A stretch of DNA of 64,000 nucleotides from NCBI RefSeq assembly GCF_022458985.1, contig NC_061789.1, positions 19,510,357-19,574,356 on the forward strand. Direction: 5' to 3'. This DNA comes from Mugil cephalus. Its lineage: Eukaryota; Chordata; Actinopteri; Mugiliformes; Mugilidae. The notes under the pieces were generated by a model that did not search any database, had not been told where the DNA came from, and worked only from the letters and a program-made list of their open reading frames with translations. Below, in pieces: positions 10,828 through 22,757 of the stretch (position 1 is its first letter; each line of letters begins with the position of its first letter). A program made the translations under genes and the position numbers.

Positions 10828-13060
10828 ATGGATGTCAGTGAGTGTGTTTTATCGGCGGGGAGAGCCGTGTTGGACGTGGTGGAGCGGGAGTGGCAGCCCC
10901 TGTCTGGGAGCGAGCTGGAGCATCGGCTAGACCAGGCGGTGGAGGAGATCCTGGAGTCAGACCTTCTAGCAAAACTGGAAACCCAACCTCCTGCTATTTA
11001 TGTACAGTTACTGCAGAGTCAAGCAAATACGCCGGTGCATGTTACACACACAGCAACCACAACATCCAGCCCCCCGGGGGAGGAAGAGGAGTCTCAGGAG
11101 CGGCTGGATAATGTGGACAGTGAAGCAGTCAAGGTGACTATCTCACACTTCTCTGGCTGGTCCCTTCCCGTTTAAATAAACTTATCAGGTCACTTACACT
11201 TAGTAATAACTCGATACCAGCTGTTTGTTGTCTAGTATTGTGCATTTACGTTTTCGGAACTACTTTAACCCTTGGCATTCAACATGGACATTTAAATGTA
11301 ATGCACAAGGATCGGGCATAACATTAGGACCACCGGCAGGGGAAGTTAATGACAATGACCATTTTGTGACAGTTGTGACTGTTCTGCTAGGAAACCTTTG
11401 AACCTGGCACCTAGACCAGACCAGACATACCCACCCCATAGTAATGACACTCCTTGATGGCAGCAGACATCCTCAGCAGGATGCAGCCTGACACAGACAC
11501 ACACACAGAAGTATCTGTGGGATGATCATCATCATCCCACAGAGGCCCCTCTCCTCAACCCATAGGACACAAAGGCCCCACACTAACACCATTCTGTTTC
11601 CAGACACCACAGGACACCCTCAGAAGACCCATGTCCATTCTCTGATGACTCACAACTGATTTGGAGGCACAAGGTGGACCTAGACACTATTAGGAAGGTG
11701 GTCATAATGTTATGCCTGATGGCTGTATTCTAGGAAATAATCGCTGGAAATAACCACTTTGTAAGACAATAAAGCAGATAACAATTGTGATTATTGGTGA
11801 CTATTTTTTCCAGTTATTTTATCAGTTGTTTTGACAAAGTGATGTCACAAAGAAACAGCCAAACTAATCAAAATGATGGTTTTCTGGTTTTCCATATAGT
11901 AGCAAAATAGATTTTGACAGACTGAGCAGCTAATGACTGAAACATGTTAGCTTTCAAAAACAATTTTACTTATTGACAACTCTGGGACGTCATCTTTTGT
12001 GTCACCAGCACATCTCAGAGCTGCTGCAGAGCTCCAAATCCAGGGCCCGAATGGCTGGACGAGCCCGCTTATCTCTGTCCCACACCGTCCTCTTGTCTCT
12101 CACCCTGCTGTCCGAGCGAGTCAGCTACCGCTCTGTGTCCCGCCGCTTCCAGCTGGAGAAAGGAAACATCCACAGGATCTTCTTTTCGTTCTGCGACCGC
12201 ATCAACATGATGGAGGCGAGGCAAATCAGATGGCCAGTTGGTGAGCCAGTACACTGTTGTCTGTGGAAGTTTGGTTGGATTACGTCAGAAGTTATGTTGA
12301 TGATAATGGTGACGGTATCTCTCTCTATTCTTCAGGCAGAGAGGCTGTAGAAGCACTGTTCCCGTTTTCCAGTCTTCTTGTAAAAGACAAGCAGAAAGAG
12401 GCACAAGGAGTCCTTCAGGTCCTAGGAGTGTTGGGACACACCCGGATCCCTATTCGCTTGCCTATAGGGAAAAATGATGTCGAGAGCATGGCCCCTGAGC
12501 TGAAGAGAATGAAGACGGAGGCCCATCCTGACTCTTGGCTAAACCTTGAGCTTGTGTGTGACCACAGGGGCAGGTTCATACACTGCAGAATCAGTAAAGG
12601 GTCAGATGTGGATAGAGGCAGCGCTCTGAGAGACAGGCTTAAACAGCATCCTGAACTGATGCCCCTTGATTCTTGCCTTGTAGCCAGAGCCGGCTACCCA
12701 CTCACTGCTCAGGTTTTAACGCCATACACGGGAAGTCAGGGCCCAAGAGAAGAACTCTTCAACAAGACGTTGGAAGGGCATTTTCAGATCCTAGATCAGA
12801 CTGTTGCCAACCTTAGAGCCAGATTTCAAAGACTCAGGTATCTGGATATTGGAAACTTTGAACGAGCAAAAGCTGTGGTGTTGACTGCCTGTGTGTTACA
12901 TAATGTGTTTCTGGAAATAGGACAAGTAGTTCAAGGAGAGTTTGTGGACAAGGAAGCAATAACCCAAGAAAAAGAGGGGCCGGTAGATGACGGTGGCGTA
13001 CGCAGACGTGACATCATTGCAGATTTGCTGTTTGAACAAGTGGATTCTGAAAGAACATGA
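10828..13060 (+). CDS. domesticated Harbinger (HARBI1-like) transposase
   Basis: Three exons: 10828-11133, 12009-12240 and 12336-13060, giving 420 residues. Residues 1-102 are an acidic N-terminal region not found in the transposase. The next ~80 residues resemble the transposase helix-turn-helix (SYRSVSRRFQLEKGNIHRI). The rest is a DDE_4 nuclease fold: CDHRGRFIHCRISKGS keeps the first acidic position; the second motif, normally GDSGYPL, reads ARAGYPL; the third, normally a glutamate before the arginine/phenylalanine-rich segment, reads ILDQTVANLRARF. Two of three catalytic acids thus look replaced. Domesticated HARBI1 relatives are nuclear; a DNA-binding or partner-recruiting role is my inference. 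Introns and an open frame argue for a functional host gene. The start at 10828 was chosen because the exon is open from there to a usable donor. Confidence 0.8.
11311..11721. mobile_element. non-autonomous DNA element with terminal inverted repeats
   Basis: The left end reads ATCGGGCATAACATTAGGAC followed by CACC. The right end (about 11697-11720) is its reverse complement with two mismatches over 24 bases. The roughly 410-bp interior holds no credible coding frame. It sits in intron 1 of the Harbinger-derived gene. The inverted ends mark a cut-and-paste element. The superfamily is uncertain because I cannot define the target duplication beyond a possible AT. Confidence 0.75.
11514..11543. 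repeat. 13-bp perfect inverted repeat (hairpin)
   Basis: TCTGTGGGATGAT and its exact complement ATCATCCCACAGA are separated by four bases. It lies near the middle of the inverted-repeat element and could fold into a tight hairpin. Confidence 0.85.
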
Positions 13061-14306
13061 TGTTACAATGCTTGCAGGAGGCCTTATGTAAATAACATGT
13101 TTCCCTTTAACTTTAGGAGACGATAGTTTTTACGATTTGTTTACAAGAAACAATCCACAGCTGCAACCAGTTTTCTGCCATATTTGTGTTACAGTTTATA
13201 AATGAGAACTAAAAACAATATAATAAAACCAATGATATGAATATTCGTGGTGGTATTTAGTTAACTACAGTTCCACAGTTATAGTTTGACACAATGCAGA
13301 TTTATATCTGATAAGTCAATAAAAATAAAATGAATAAATACAGACTGATACTTATTTCTATTAATCACACTAATAATGCGTTATACTGTACATTAAGATT
13401 ACTGTATGATATTCCATGATTGTAATACTTATTGCAGAATTGATTATTGCAGTGCATTTCATGGTAAGGCCATTCTTATTAATTGATAAATGTAGGCTAT
13501 GCATTGGAGGTGATTTAAATTGAACCTTTTATTATAAAGTGTTAATAACGGACATCCACAACAAAAACTATAATGAAAACTTTTATTAAATACTACTATT
13601 ATTAATGCTGGTGCGATAGTGGTTGACTGTACTGGTAACACTAATGAACTGATCCTTCGAGGATCATTAAAGTCTGTCTAGGTCTCAGTCTAAGTCTATA
13701 TTAATATCTCTAATGATCACATTAACAGTAAAGCACTGAGATAATGTAGTGTTGCAGTTTTTACTGTGACCAAAGGAGGACAGTACAGATGAGAAGAAAA
13801 CAGCAGCGTTATAAACCAATAGTATCTTCAAGGAAAAGCATGCCATCATTTCAATGAATACCATTATTGGTACATCTTAAAATAAATAACTATCATGTGT
13901 TATATTTGACAATAACTTAAGTCTATTCTTGTTCTTAATGACTTCATTTGTTCAGCTCACGTATTTGTGTGTTTTTGTCTTGCTGTATAACTTTAGCTAA
14001 TGGCAATGTTATTTTGTTAAACAGATAAATGATAGATATAACATTTTGGATGGAGCTTTGTTATCTCCCTGCGGTAGAGGTATCACAGGTGAGCATGTGT
14101 CCCGTGTTCTTTGTCACCTTTTCTATACTGTTTTCATTTATTTAGATTCTGCCTTTCTGCTACAGTTACAGAAGCAATGCAGACAGTCAAAACTCCAGTA
14201 TAAAGTGTGGCAGTTAAACCAACACGGCTGATCTAAAAACACATCTTACAAATATAAGCTGTATTGACAAAAGCTTTTGGAAAGAGCAAATCCAGTCTCC
14301 TCTGGC
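13061..14306. other. 3' ends of two convergent genes
   Basis: AT-rich sequence between the stops of the transposase-derived gene (+) and the Myb/SANT gene (-), likely containing both 3' UTRs. AATAAA motifs near 13317 could end the plus-strand transcript. No other gene was recognised. Confidence 0.45.
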
Positions 14307-15288
14307 CTAATGTCCTTCCTTTGTGATCTGTGTGTTGTTCTTCTGAGCCAGGCTCGAGATGGCCTGAGCCAGGTTGTTGATGGCTTCTATTTTCCTCTCC
14401 TCCAGTGCTTTCTGCTGTGCCCACATGTTCATCTTCCTCTCCTGCAGCTCCATGTACAGTTGCAGGACGTCCTGTGGAGGCCTGGTGGGGCAGGGAGCAG
14501 CTGTCACAGGGGGTGTAGGAAGGATTGGGGTAAACCTCTTGCTGGCTAAGGCTTTGCCAACTCTTGTCCCACTTAGATTGGCTCTGCGCTGAGCTTCAAG
14601 CTCCTCCCTGCTCTTACCCAGGACACTATGCATGGCCTTGAAGAACTCCCAATGGACACTGGTTTCCCCCAACCTCTTGGCCCTTTCAGCATTCTTCCTG
14701 TATGTGGCGAGCATGTTTCTCCACTTGAGATCACACTCGTAGGCCTTTACAGTGACATCAGTGACCTCTGACTCTCTAAGTTTGGCATTTACCTTATCTG
14801 CCACCATTTCCCAGAGTTTCTTTTTCTTGCATACTGGCTGGTCAAATGCCTGATCCATTTCAAGCCGGGTATTGACAAGGTGCCACGTAGCCTGCAGCGT
14901 CCAAATAAATTCTACAGATGAAAACACATGGAGATCATGTTATTGGTTGATAAATATTTCACCTCACACTGAATATTACCTTTTCCCAAAGTTTGCTTAT
15001 TTTGTTAGATACAACCTTTAAACTGGCAGATATATTCAAAGCCGTAAGTTACGTTTGATATATATAACTGACATTGTAACAGCCGCAGTATTTCACTATA
15101 ATCTACTTCAAGTCGATGCTGCGTACTCATCAGGCCCTCCTCGCATCATGCGATGACTGGATGAAACCTGTCTAACTTCGCTGTGAGTACTAACCTGCTT
15201 TTGTTTTATCGGTTTCCATACTGGACACTACCGTTTCCTTTCCTTCTACTTCAGTATTTTGTATTACAATTGTCTCGATTACCTCCAT
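14307..15288 (-). CDS. Myb/SANT-like DNA-binding protein
   Basis: Two exons on the minus strand: 15288-15195 (start ATG, donor GTTAGT) and 14911-14307 (stop), giving 232 residues. Residues from about 32 to 130 form a Myb/SANT-like (trihelix, Myb_DNA-bind_4) domain. It has the expected spaced tryptophans: FIWTLQATWHL, then KKLWEMVADKV, then LKWRNMLATYRKN, then VHWEFFKAMHSVLG. A Pro-rich linker follows, then a charged helix (about 180-225, QLYMELQERKMNMWAQQKAL) likely to form a coiled coil for self-association. Such proteins bind DNA in the nucleus; the target is unknown. The gene is tail to tail with the Harbinger-derived transposase and head to head with ARMC5. Harbinger transposons encode a Myb-like partner of this kind. 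It could instead be an unrelated MSANTD-family gene. Confidence 0.82.
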
Positions 15289-16225
15289 GCCGTTAAACCA
15301 CAACCATTACAGATAAAGTTGTTTATTTTTTTCTCGATGTGTCTATCGCGGAATTTAACAACCTCTCAGAGGCACCGATGCGGTTTCTCGCGTCGAGAAA
15401 ACGATGACTACAACAACGCTACTCAGCAACTTGGGAAGTGTAGTCCGCTTTTGATTAAACAACTAGGTTTGTAAGTATCCCCAACCACCAGATGGACTAC
15501 AATCCCTAAAAGCATTGAAGTTTTTAACGCAAGTTACCATTTATCATTGTCACGGGGGATGTAGTTTTTTAAACGGGGCAATACACTCAAAGAACTGAAA
15601 GGCAGTGAAAGCTGGACTACAAATCCCACAATATTTATAACCGACCCACCTCTTCACTTCCTGCTCAGTCCATCGGCCACCCCTGTTTTGTTGTTTGGCT
15701 AAAGATGGCGTTAGCGGCTAACACTGGCGGCTGCATTTTGTTACACAAAAATTATTCGGCCATTGGTAACAAAACATGGATAAAATAGGTCTTTAGTTCG
15801 TAATTTGATTTGCAAAGATGTGTTACACTGAGAAAATACACGTCCATTACGTAGAATAACGCTTGCTCAGCCTTCGTACGATGTAGGCCTGTTTTTAAGG
15901 GAGTGGACCGAAGCTGTTGGAACTCCATCTCCCGTCAGTGAGTGCGGTGTCAGGTGGTACAGTTTTCCTTTTTAATTCTGGTATCTGTAGTCTTCTATCA
16001 CGTGCCAGTGCTGCTTTTGTGGAAACTTTAAAGAGAATTAAATGAAATTACTGAGAGTTTTTCACAAGTCGAGTGGTTAGCTAATTGTTAGAAGTGAAAT
16101 GGCATATTATTTATTTATATGTCACTGGAAGCGTCCAGTGATGCGTCACGGTGTCTGAACTATCCGTTTAAGTTGAGAAGAAGAAAATCAAGACAAGTAA
16201 ACTTGTCACCTGCCACTCCGGGGCC
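15289..16225. promoter_or_regulatory. divergent promoter region with four ZNF143/THAP11-like sites
   Basis: This region lies between the start of the Myb/SANT gene (-) and ARMC5 (+). Three exact matches to the ACTAYRNNNCCCR motif are present: minus strand 15432-15444, minus strand 15553-15565 and plus strand 15616-15628. A fourth site, one base short, lies at 15496-15508 (plus). The orientations alternate - + - + with centres about 64, 57 and 63 bp apart. This motif is known to bind ZNF143 and THAP11/HCFC1 and is common at housekeeping and two-way promoters. Confidence 0.6.
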
Positions 16226-19200
16226 ATGGCTGCATCACCTGCGCAAGGTGACCGTAAAAACTCAAGAGCACCCACCAGAGAAGGGCACCCTTCATCAGCG
16301 GAACCTTCTTTGACCTGGTGCTTGGCCCACCTCTCCAAGTGTGGACCAGCTGATTGTCGGGGGCATGGGCAGACAGATTCCGGGGGTAGCAAAGAAATGG
16401 ACAAGAGATCCAGAATCTCTCAGTGGCGAGCCCTGGTTGCTATCAGAACACAGCACATTAAAGGCGATAAGGCTGGCATTGCCAGATTCAGAATTCAAGG
16501 AGGTCTCAGGCCACTTTTGGACCTACTCAAACACCCTGAGTGCTCGAGGAAAACTCTGGACCTGGCTCTCAGCATCCTGGCCAACTGCTGCACTGAGGTG
16601 GAGACACGCGTAGAGGTGAGATGAAATGAACAATACTGATTGTAGTATTTAGTGAAGCACCCTTAAAAATGAAACTGATCATGCGTAAAATGTCTTCCAC
16701 CATAGGTCCGCAAGCTTGATGGAATAACTATTGTAGGTAAGTGGTGTTTTTTTTGAAGATTGTGTTTTAAGACTGAGTGATTTTTAAACTTTTCTTTGTT
16801 GGAATCTGTATGAATTGTCAACACTTTGGCATTATCGCAATTAATTGGATATCATGTGTGATAAACAATTTCTTGACTGTCTCAGTGGATATCCTGAAGA
16901 GAAATGTGGCCCTGGAGACTGTTCAGAACCGAGCAGCTCGAGCTTTGGGGAACTTGGCCATGGATCCAGAGAGCTCTGCACTCATCCACTCTGCTGGTTA
17001 GTCTGAAATGTTGCTATGTTTCTCTGCACCAATTTTAGTTGAGGTTTTTATGCAGCTCTATCAGTAAGTCAATAGCAGAATTTTGGTACTGACTAAGACA
17101 GAAGCAAAAATTAACCCTTCTACAGCTGCAGAGTAAGATTTTTTTTAAAAGTACACAAGTGCTTAAGTTTGGAAAAAAATTCATGTTTGCAGAAATTGCT
17201 GATATGATATCTGAAATATTCAGTGCAACTGTGTTCTTTCTCCTTCTATTCTTTTTTCATGCAGGTGGTGTTCCTCTTCTCCTCCTCTGTGTGTCTCTGT
17301 CCTCTGCCCCATCCTCTCCGACAGCTGCCCCACCCAAAGACCCCTGTCCCAAGCTGGAGTGTGCCCAGTCTGCTGCTCGAGCCCTTCTCTACCTCTCAGA
17401 TACTCCCTCTAACCGGATGTCACTGCTTACCCAAGGGACCTTAACTGCCCTCGCCCCTCTCATCGCTCCAGAATATCCCGAGGGGTTACGACGAGCAGCA
17501 CTCAGAACCCTCCATGAGCTGACCCGGGGCTGTGGCGTTGAATGTGCCAGGGAAGTGTCACGTTCTGGGGTCCTGTCTCAGCTTGGTGTCATGGCCTCGG
17601 GCGAGTCTGGTAAACCTTATGAAGAGCTGGCACTGAAAACACTGGCCAACATGTGCTCCCAAGGCTCCCTGCGCCCTCTCATCGGGTCACTGGGCGTCAT
17701 TCAGAAATTTACTGAGGAGGTTAAGAGGGACCCGCTAAAATCAGTTATCTTCTTCAAGGCTTTGTGCTTGTGCTGTAAAGAGGCGGTCAACCGAGCCAAG
17801 GTGAAAGAGAATGGTGGACTGGAGGTGCTGATTGGCTTTTTGTCTGCTCATCAGAGTCATCCTCTTTCCCGGCTAGCTATTCTGGCTTGTGTGGACTTTG
17901 TTTTTGATGAGTCTGCCATGGAGCAGTTGCAAGAGTTAGGGCTGGTCCCTCTTCTTGTTGCACGACTAGTCAAGCTCAGCAGAGGAGAGGAACAGTCAGC
18001 TGAGAAGATTGACGTGAGCCTCTCCTCCTCTTCTCCAACTGAGTTCCTTCCTTCCTCATGTTTTGATTCTTTTGACTTTCCCCCTCCTGAGGGATGCAAG
18101 AAAGACGAAGCTAAGGAGCAAGGTCTATGTTCATCAAGTTTCCTAAGCCTCAGGTATGGAAAATGAAATATAAAGCCAGTTTAATCAGTTTCCCAGTTAC
18201 ATTTTATTATTTCACTTTTCTATGTTTATGTGCATCTTCATTGCTCTCTTCAGGTCTTGGTTGGTATCTGAAGGATTGATATCTTCCGAGGGGGATCTGC
18301 TGGATTCCTCTAATGTTGACGGGGAATGGGGTGGGAGTCTTCAGATCCCACCATCTTCATCTCCTCAAACGTCTTCCCCAAACCCATATATCAGCCAGTC
18401 TCTTAAAAACGCTTCTTCAGCCGCCCCTACTGTCCCTTCTGCTTCCAAAAAAGCTACTCAAACTTCCCCTGTGTCTTCTTCAACTTCATGTAAAGTCACA
18501 GATCCACCTCCCTCTAGTGCGCTCACACCACAAACCCAGCCTAGCTCTTCCACCATCTCTTCTCCCACTAAAACAACCCAAACACCTGTCTCCCCATCAA
18601 AGTTCTCGTCCCCACACAGAAGGAAGCAGCGGGTTAATTCCTCAACGTCTTTGACTAAAGTCACTCTTAACACCCCTCCCTCTGTGCCCCGCCCGATGGC
18701 CTACCATCACCCTTATCACCCTGAACCCTGGACACCGGAAGCTCCCATCCTGCTGCTGCTATCACGCTTCTCCCATGCCACTGACCCGAGTGCTGCTCTG
18801 GTCAGCTCAGGTGTCATGGCTGGCTTGGTCTACTACCTCACCCAGCACCAAGACCCCAGCAGCAGATGCTTCCGCTTGCTTTGCCGACTGAGCTGCAACC
18901 CAAACTGTTTGCAGGCACTGGTTCGAACAGGTTCTGTAGCATTGATTCACTACCGTCTCTGTCAGAGAGAGGGAGGGTTCGCAAGAGAAGAGAGGCAGAC
19001 GGACCGAGTGAAAGCCAAAGTTAAACAGCTTGGTAAGATGGCACTTTCTTTTGCTGAGAGGCATTATTAAACCCGTAACTTTACTGAAATTTAAAAATAA
19101 TTTTGTAAATCTTGCATTATTCTTTTTATTTATATTATAGGTTGAAAAAAAACCTATAACCTAAAAAATATAGTTGTGACTGGAGATGCACCTGTGAAAA

Positions 19201-21326
19201 TTGAATTAATCTAACAGGATATTAATTGTAGGCTCTGGTTTGAACTGGTTCCATAGCACTGGTTCTGTAAATCCATATATACATACATACAAAGATGGTA
19301 TATGTCATAACTTACTGCGCGCAGGATTTTTACTTTGACAACAATTTAACAATTTATTGTGGATTCACCCCTGGCTGACACTTGAATCTTGAGTCTTAAT
19401 TAAGACCAATAATGAACTGCTTTTGATGCTTTTGCCTTTGATATGATACTTACAAAAGTCTTTTGCAATTGTGTGCTGACTTTGTAGGTACTGCTCTTCT
19501 GAATAATCTGCGTGTCCAGTGCGAGTCTGGATTTGGCTCTGGGGTTCTTGCACACGTAATGCTGTCGGGCACTGAGTCAGACAAGATGAACTGTGCACTC
19601 TCTTTGCCATTAATCAACAGGTAGTAGATGTGTCTGTCTGTGTGTCCAATGCACATTTCTGTCTTCTGTTTACATAACCTGAAATGCTCTTTCTGACAAA
19701 TCAACTTTACATTTACATTGACATTTGAGTTTTTGAAATCTACTTAAGGCACTAGTCGTTTCATAAACATCACAATTTTATTTTATTTTTTTACAATATT
19801 TCTTTTTCTCCAACAGCAACAAGTCCCTGCTGAAGAAACTTCTTCTGGACAGTGGTGGACTGTCCTTTGCTCTGCAGCCCATTGACTGCGATGAGGATGA
19901 CGTGGATGAAGACCACCCTGCTGAATGTGAAAGACTGCTTTCTGAGTTGTTAAGTTTGCCACATCCAGGTTTGACAAGTCAGCTCCACTCACTGTACTTC
20001 TCTCTTCTAATTGGATGCCTGTCTTCTCTGACGGGGACAATTAAAACGGAACTTTACAAAAAACATACAAATCCAGTCACAACACAATCTATCAGTAAAG
20101 CTGGCAGAGTTTCACCTCCTCCTTCGAAAAAACCTCGCCTAGCTGACTTATGTCCTTACAGTGTCTCAAACTTTGATCTGAAGCTGCTGCTGGATGATGG
20201 GACCTGCGTCCCAGCTAACAGGGGGGCTGTGGCTGGTGGGGAGGGAGCTGATGGCGTGGGCTCTGAGTACTTTAGGGCACTCTTGAGGGGTGGCTTTGGA
20301 GAAGCTCAGGGTAATGCAGACGAGGCCATCCCCATCAAGGATGTTAGTACAGGTATGCTACTGCCAGTGTTACATTATTTGCATGGATGTCGCCTCAACA
20401 AGTACACCGAAATGACCAGGGAACGGGAGGAAGGAGGAACGGAAAGGCATTGCGAGGTTTTGGACACATTAGTCCAGAATGGACTGAGCATCTGCCAAAA
20501 GGAGACAGAGGAGCGTTCAACAGGCGTCTTGGCTTTCCAGAAAACACCTTTAGGCGAGATGATGATTGGAGCTTGCAGATTTTTGGTGAATGAGCTACAG
20601 AAAGAGTTAGAGGATCTCTGTGTGTCACTTCTCCTGTCCTGCTTCATAAAGTCTGACAGCCAAACCACGCCTGCTAGCACAGAAGACAATGCTAGAAAGG
20701 TTACAACTAAAATGGAACTGGAGTGCCCTGATTCTGCAGAGGAGAACCTAGCGAATCGAACATCTGAGCTAGAGCTGACTGGATATAAGATGCAAACCGA
20801 AAATTTATCTGGTCAGGAGAAGAAACTAAACAGTTCCCTACAACAAATAGACAGCAAGAAAACATCTTTTGCTGGAACCTTGCAAAACGACGATGGAGCA
20901 CTCAGTACAAATACAGACAAGACCACAATCAAAAACGTTTCACCAGTTTCCAAATCAGTCTGTATATCAATGGATAAATCACTTGATCCAAAAGAGTTGA
21001 CATCAAGACCAAAGAACTTGATTAAAGCTTCAGATGAACTTGCGAAATTGGCCCCTCAAGACTCTCGGTCTTCGCCAGAATGCAGGGCTAAAGGTGATGC
21101 TTTGGCTGCTCTGCTCCCAGAGGTATACTGGTTTTCCCAGCGGTACAGCTATCCAGCACTCCGCCAGGCCTGCCTGTCTTTGTTGCTGGGCTGTCAGGGC
21201 TGTTCTCAGCCCATCTTCTCCACCTCCGTTGCTGGGGATTGCCTTCGCAGACTAGCCAAAGAGGCTGATTGTACAGAGACTCTGAAACAGGATCTACTAA
21301 GTCTGGCTTCAGTAGCTCTGAGCTGA
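16226..21326 (+). CDS. armc5: armadillo repeat-containing protein 5
   Basis: Eight exons: 16226-16615, 16706-16736, 16886-16996, 17265-18153, 18254-19032, 19488-19620 and 19817-21326 as clear joins (the seventh is the last), giving 1,280 residues in one frame. Exons 1-4 encode armadillo repeats (GGLRPLLDLLKHPE, NRAARALGNLAMDPES, LALKTLANMCSQGSLRPLIG, GGLEVLIGFLSAH). A long Ser/Pro/Thr-rich linker spans about residues 530-620. A BTB-like domain starts near residue 895 (FDLKLLLDDGTCVPANRGAV and SEYFRALLRGGFGEA). ARMC5 is a cullin-3 substrate adaptor linked to RNA polymerase II turnover and adrenal growth control. Human ARMC5 is about 935 residues; the excess here is in the linker and in an acidic Ser/Thr/Lys-rich insert at about 1,050-1,180 within the last exon. 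The start at 16226 is in a good context; upstream ATGs are in other frames. Confidence 0.93.
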
Positions 21327-22757
21327 GTGTGGAGGGGCAAAGTTGAAAACTGGGAAAGAATGGGGTATGAATTTGTTAAACTTGATTATGGTTCTGGAGT
21401 TGCCATTGTTTCATTAAGTGTCAAATGTGTGGTTACAATGGCAGCAAAACACACTGTATGAATTTCTTTAGCATAAACAGAAGTGACAGTTAATTTGTGA
21501 TCATTATTTTGAAACATACATTTGTGTTACATTTTGATCTAATTGTAGCCAGTCCCAGCATGACATCAGTTTGTTATAATTTGCTGTATTTGGATTATTT
21601 TCTAACAACATTTGTATTGCAATTGTTTTTTTGTTTTTTTTTTTCCAAGTTGGGAATAGTTTAAACAAATGTCTACAGTGCATTTGATAAGTGTCATGGA
21701 GCTGGAATTATTAGAGTTGGACTAGGAGCCAGTTGTTTATTTTGTACATAGAGATGATATGGCATTGCAGATATACAGTGTATAAGTTTCAAGTGTCCCA
21801 TACAGATTTATGGCACTGAATATAATGTTGGAACATCACTTTGCTTTCTGTTTCTTGTTGTTAAATTGCATGTGTCCACCAAAAAGAGCTGCTCATGGAT
21901 TTAACTGAGGGTAGTATTATTTTACTCCAGCAGAGAGACGCATTGCAAAAGATAATTTGCAGTTTATGCTCACAAGATGACTTTGTTGATCCAATTTTTC
22001 AATCACTGTTGTCTTCTAAGTTGAAGACAAGTGACCAGCCAGATTCTATATTTTTATTATTGTCAAAAAAAATAACATGAACAAACCAAAACCACTGGTG
22101 TGTTAGGGGGTGTCAGTAACTGTGCTGATTACTTGCAACAGTGTTGCCAAATGTCTTTTAGTTGTTAGCAAACATTACTCAAAGAGGAAGAGATATTTTC
22201 AGCAACAGATTAATATCATGACATTTTTTTAAATAGAATTTTGTCCCACATGAACAGTGCTTACATGAGGCTAGGACCATAGTCTGTAACACAGGGAATG
22301 CGTGCAGACTGCCATTACTTGTTATCCTTTGAGTATATAATATAATATAATATAATATAATATAATGTTGCCAGACTTATGTTCATGGTTTAAACTCTGT
22401 CTGAACTTGGCAAACCCCAGTGGTCGAACATAAAAGGACACTCTTGTCACAGCCTCTATGATTTCTGCTTTACCTCTCGAAATGTCTGGACTACATCATC
22501 AAATGTAGAAAACACAAAACACGCTCACAACATTCTGAATGTTGATTAAATTGAGCACTATCCTAAATTAAAAAGAAAAGAAAACTGAAGTCATTGTTTC
22601 ATAGCAATCAGTGATTTTTATTTCTGTCTGGGTACACGACCTGACATCAGTGCTTCTTGGCCCCTCAGCCAATGTAATTAAGTCAAGTACTCTGCAGGCT
22701 GGAGTTTGATGCATGCAGCAGGATGCAGCTGAGTAAGATGACCAATCCTCTCAGTGC
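21327..22757. other. armc5 3' UTR and intergenic
   Basis: Non-coding sequence between two convergent genes. An open frame at 21895-22080 resembles nothing known. A TATAA pentamer run lies at 22334-22366. Confidence 0.45.
22334..22366. repeat. (TATAA)n microsatellite
   Basis: About six tandem TATAA pentamers between the armc5 and cox6a 3' ends. Confidence 0.85.
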
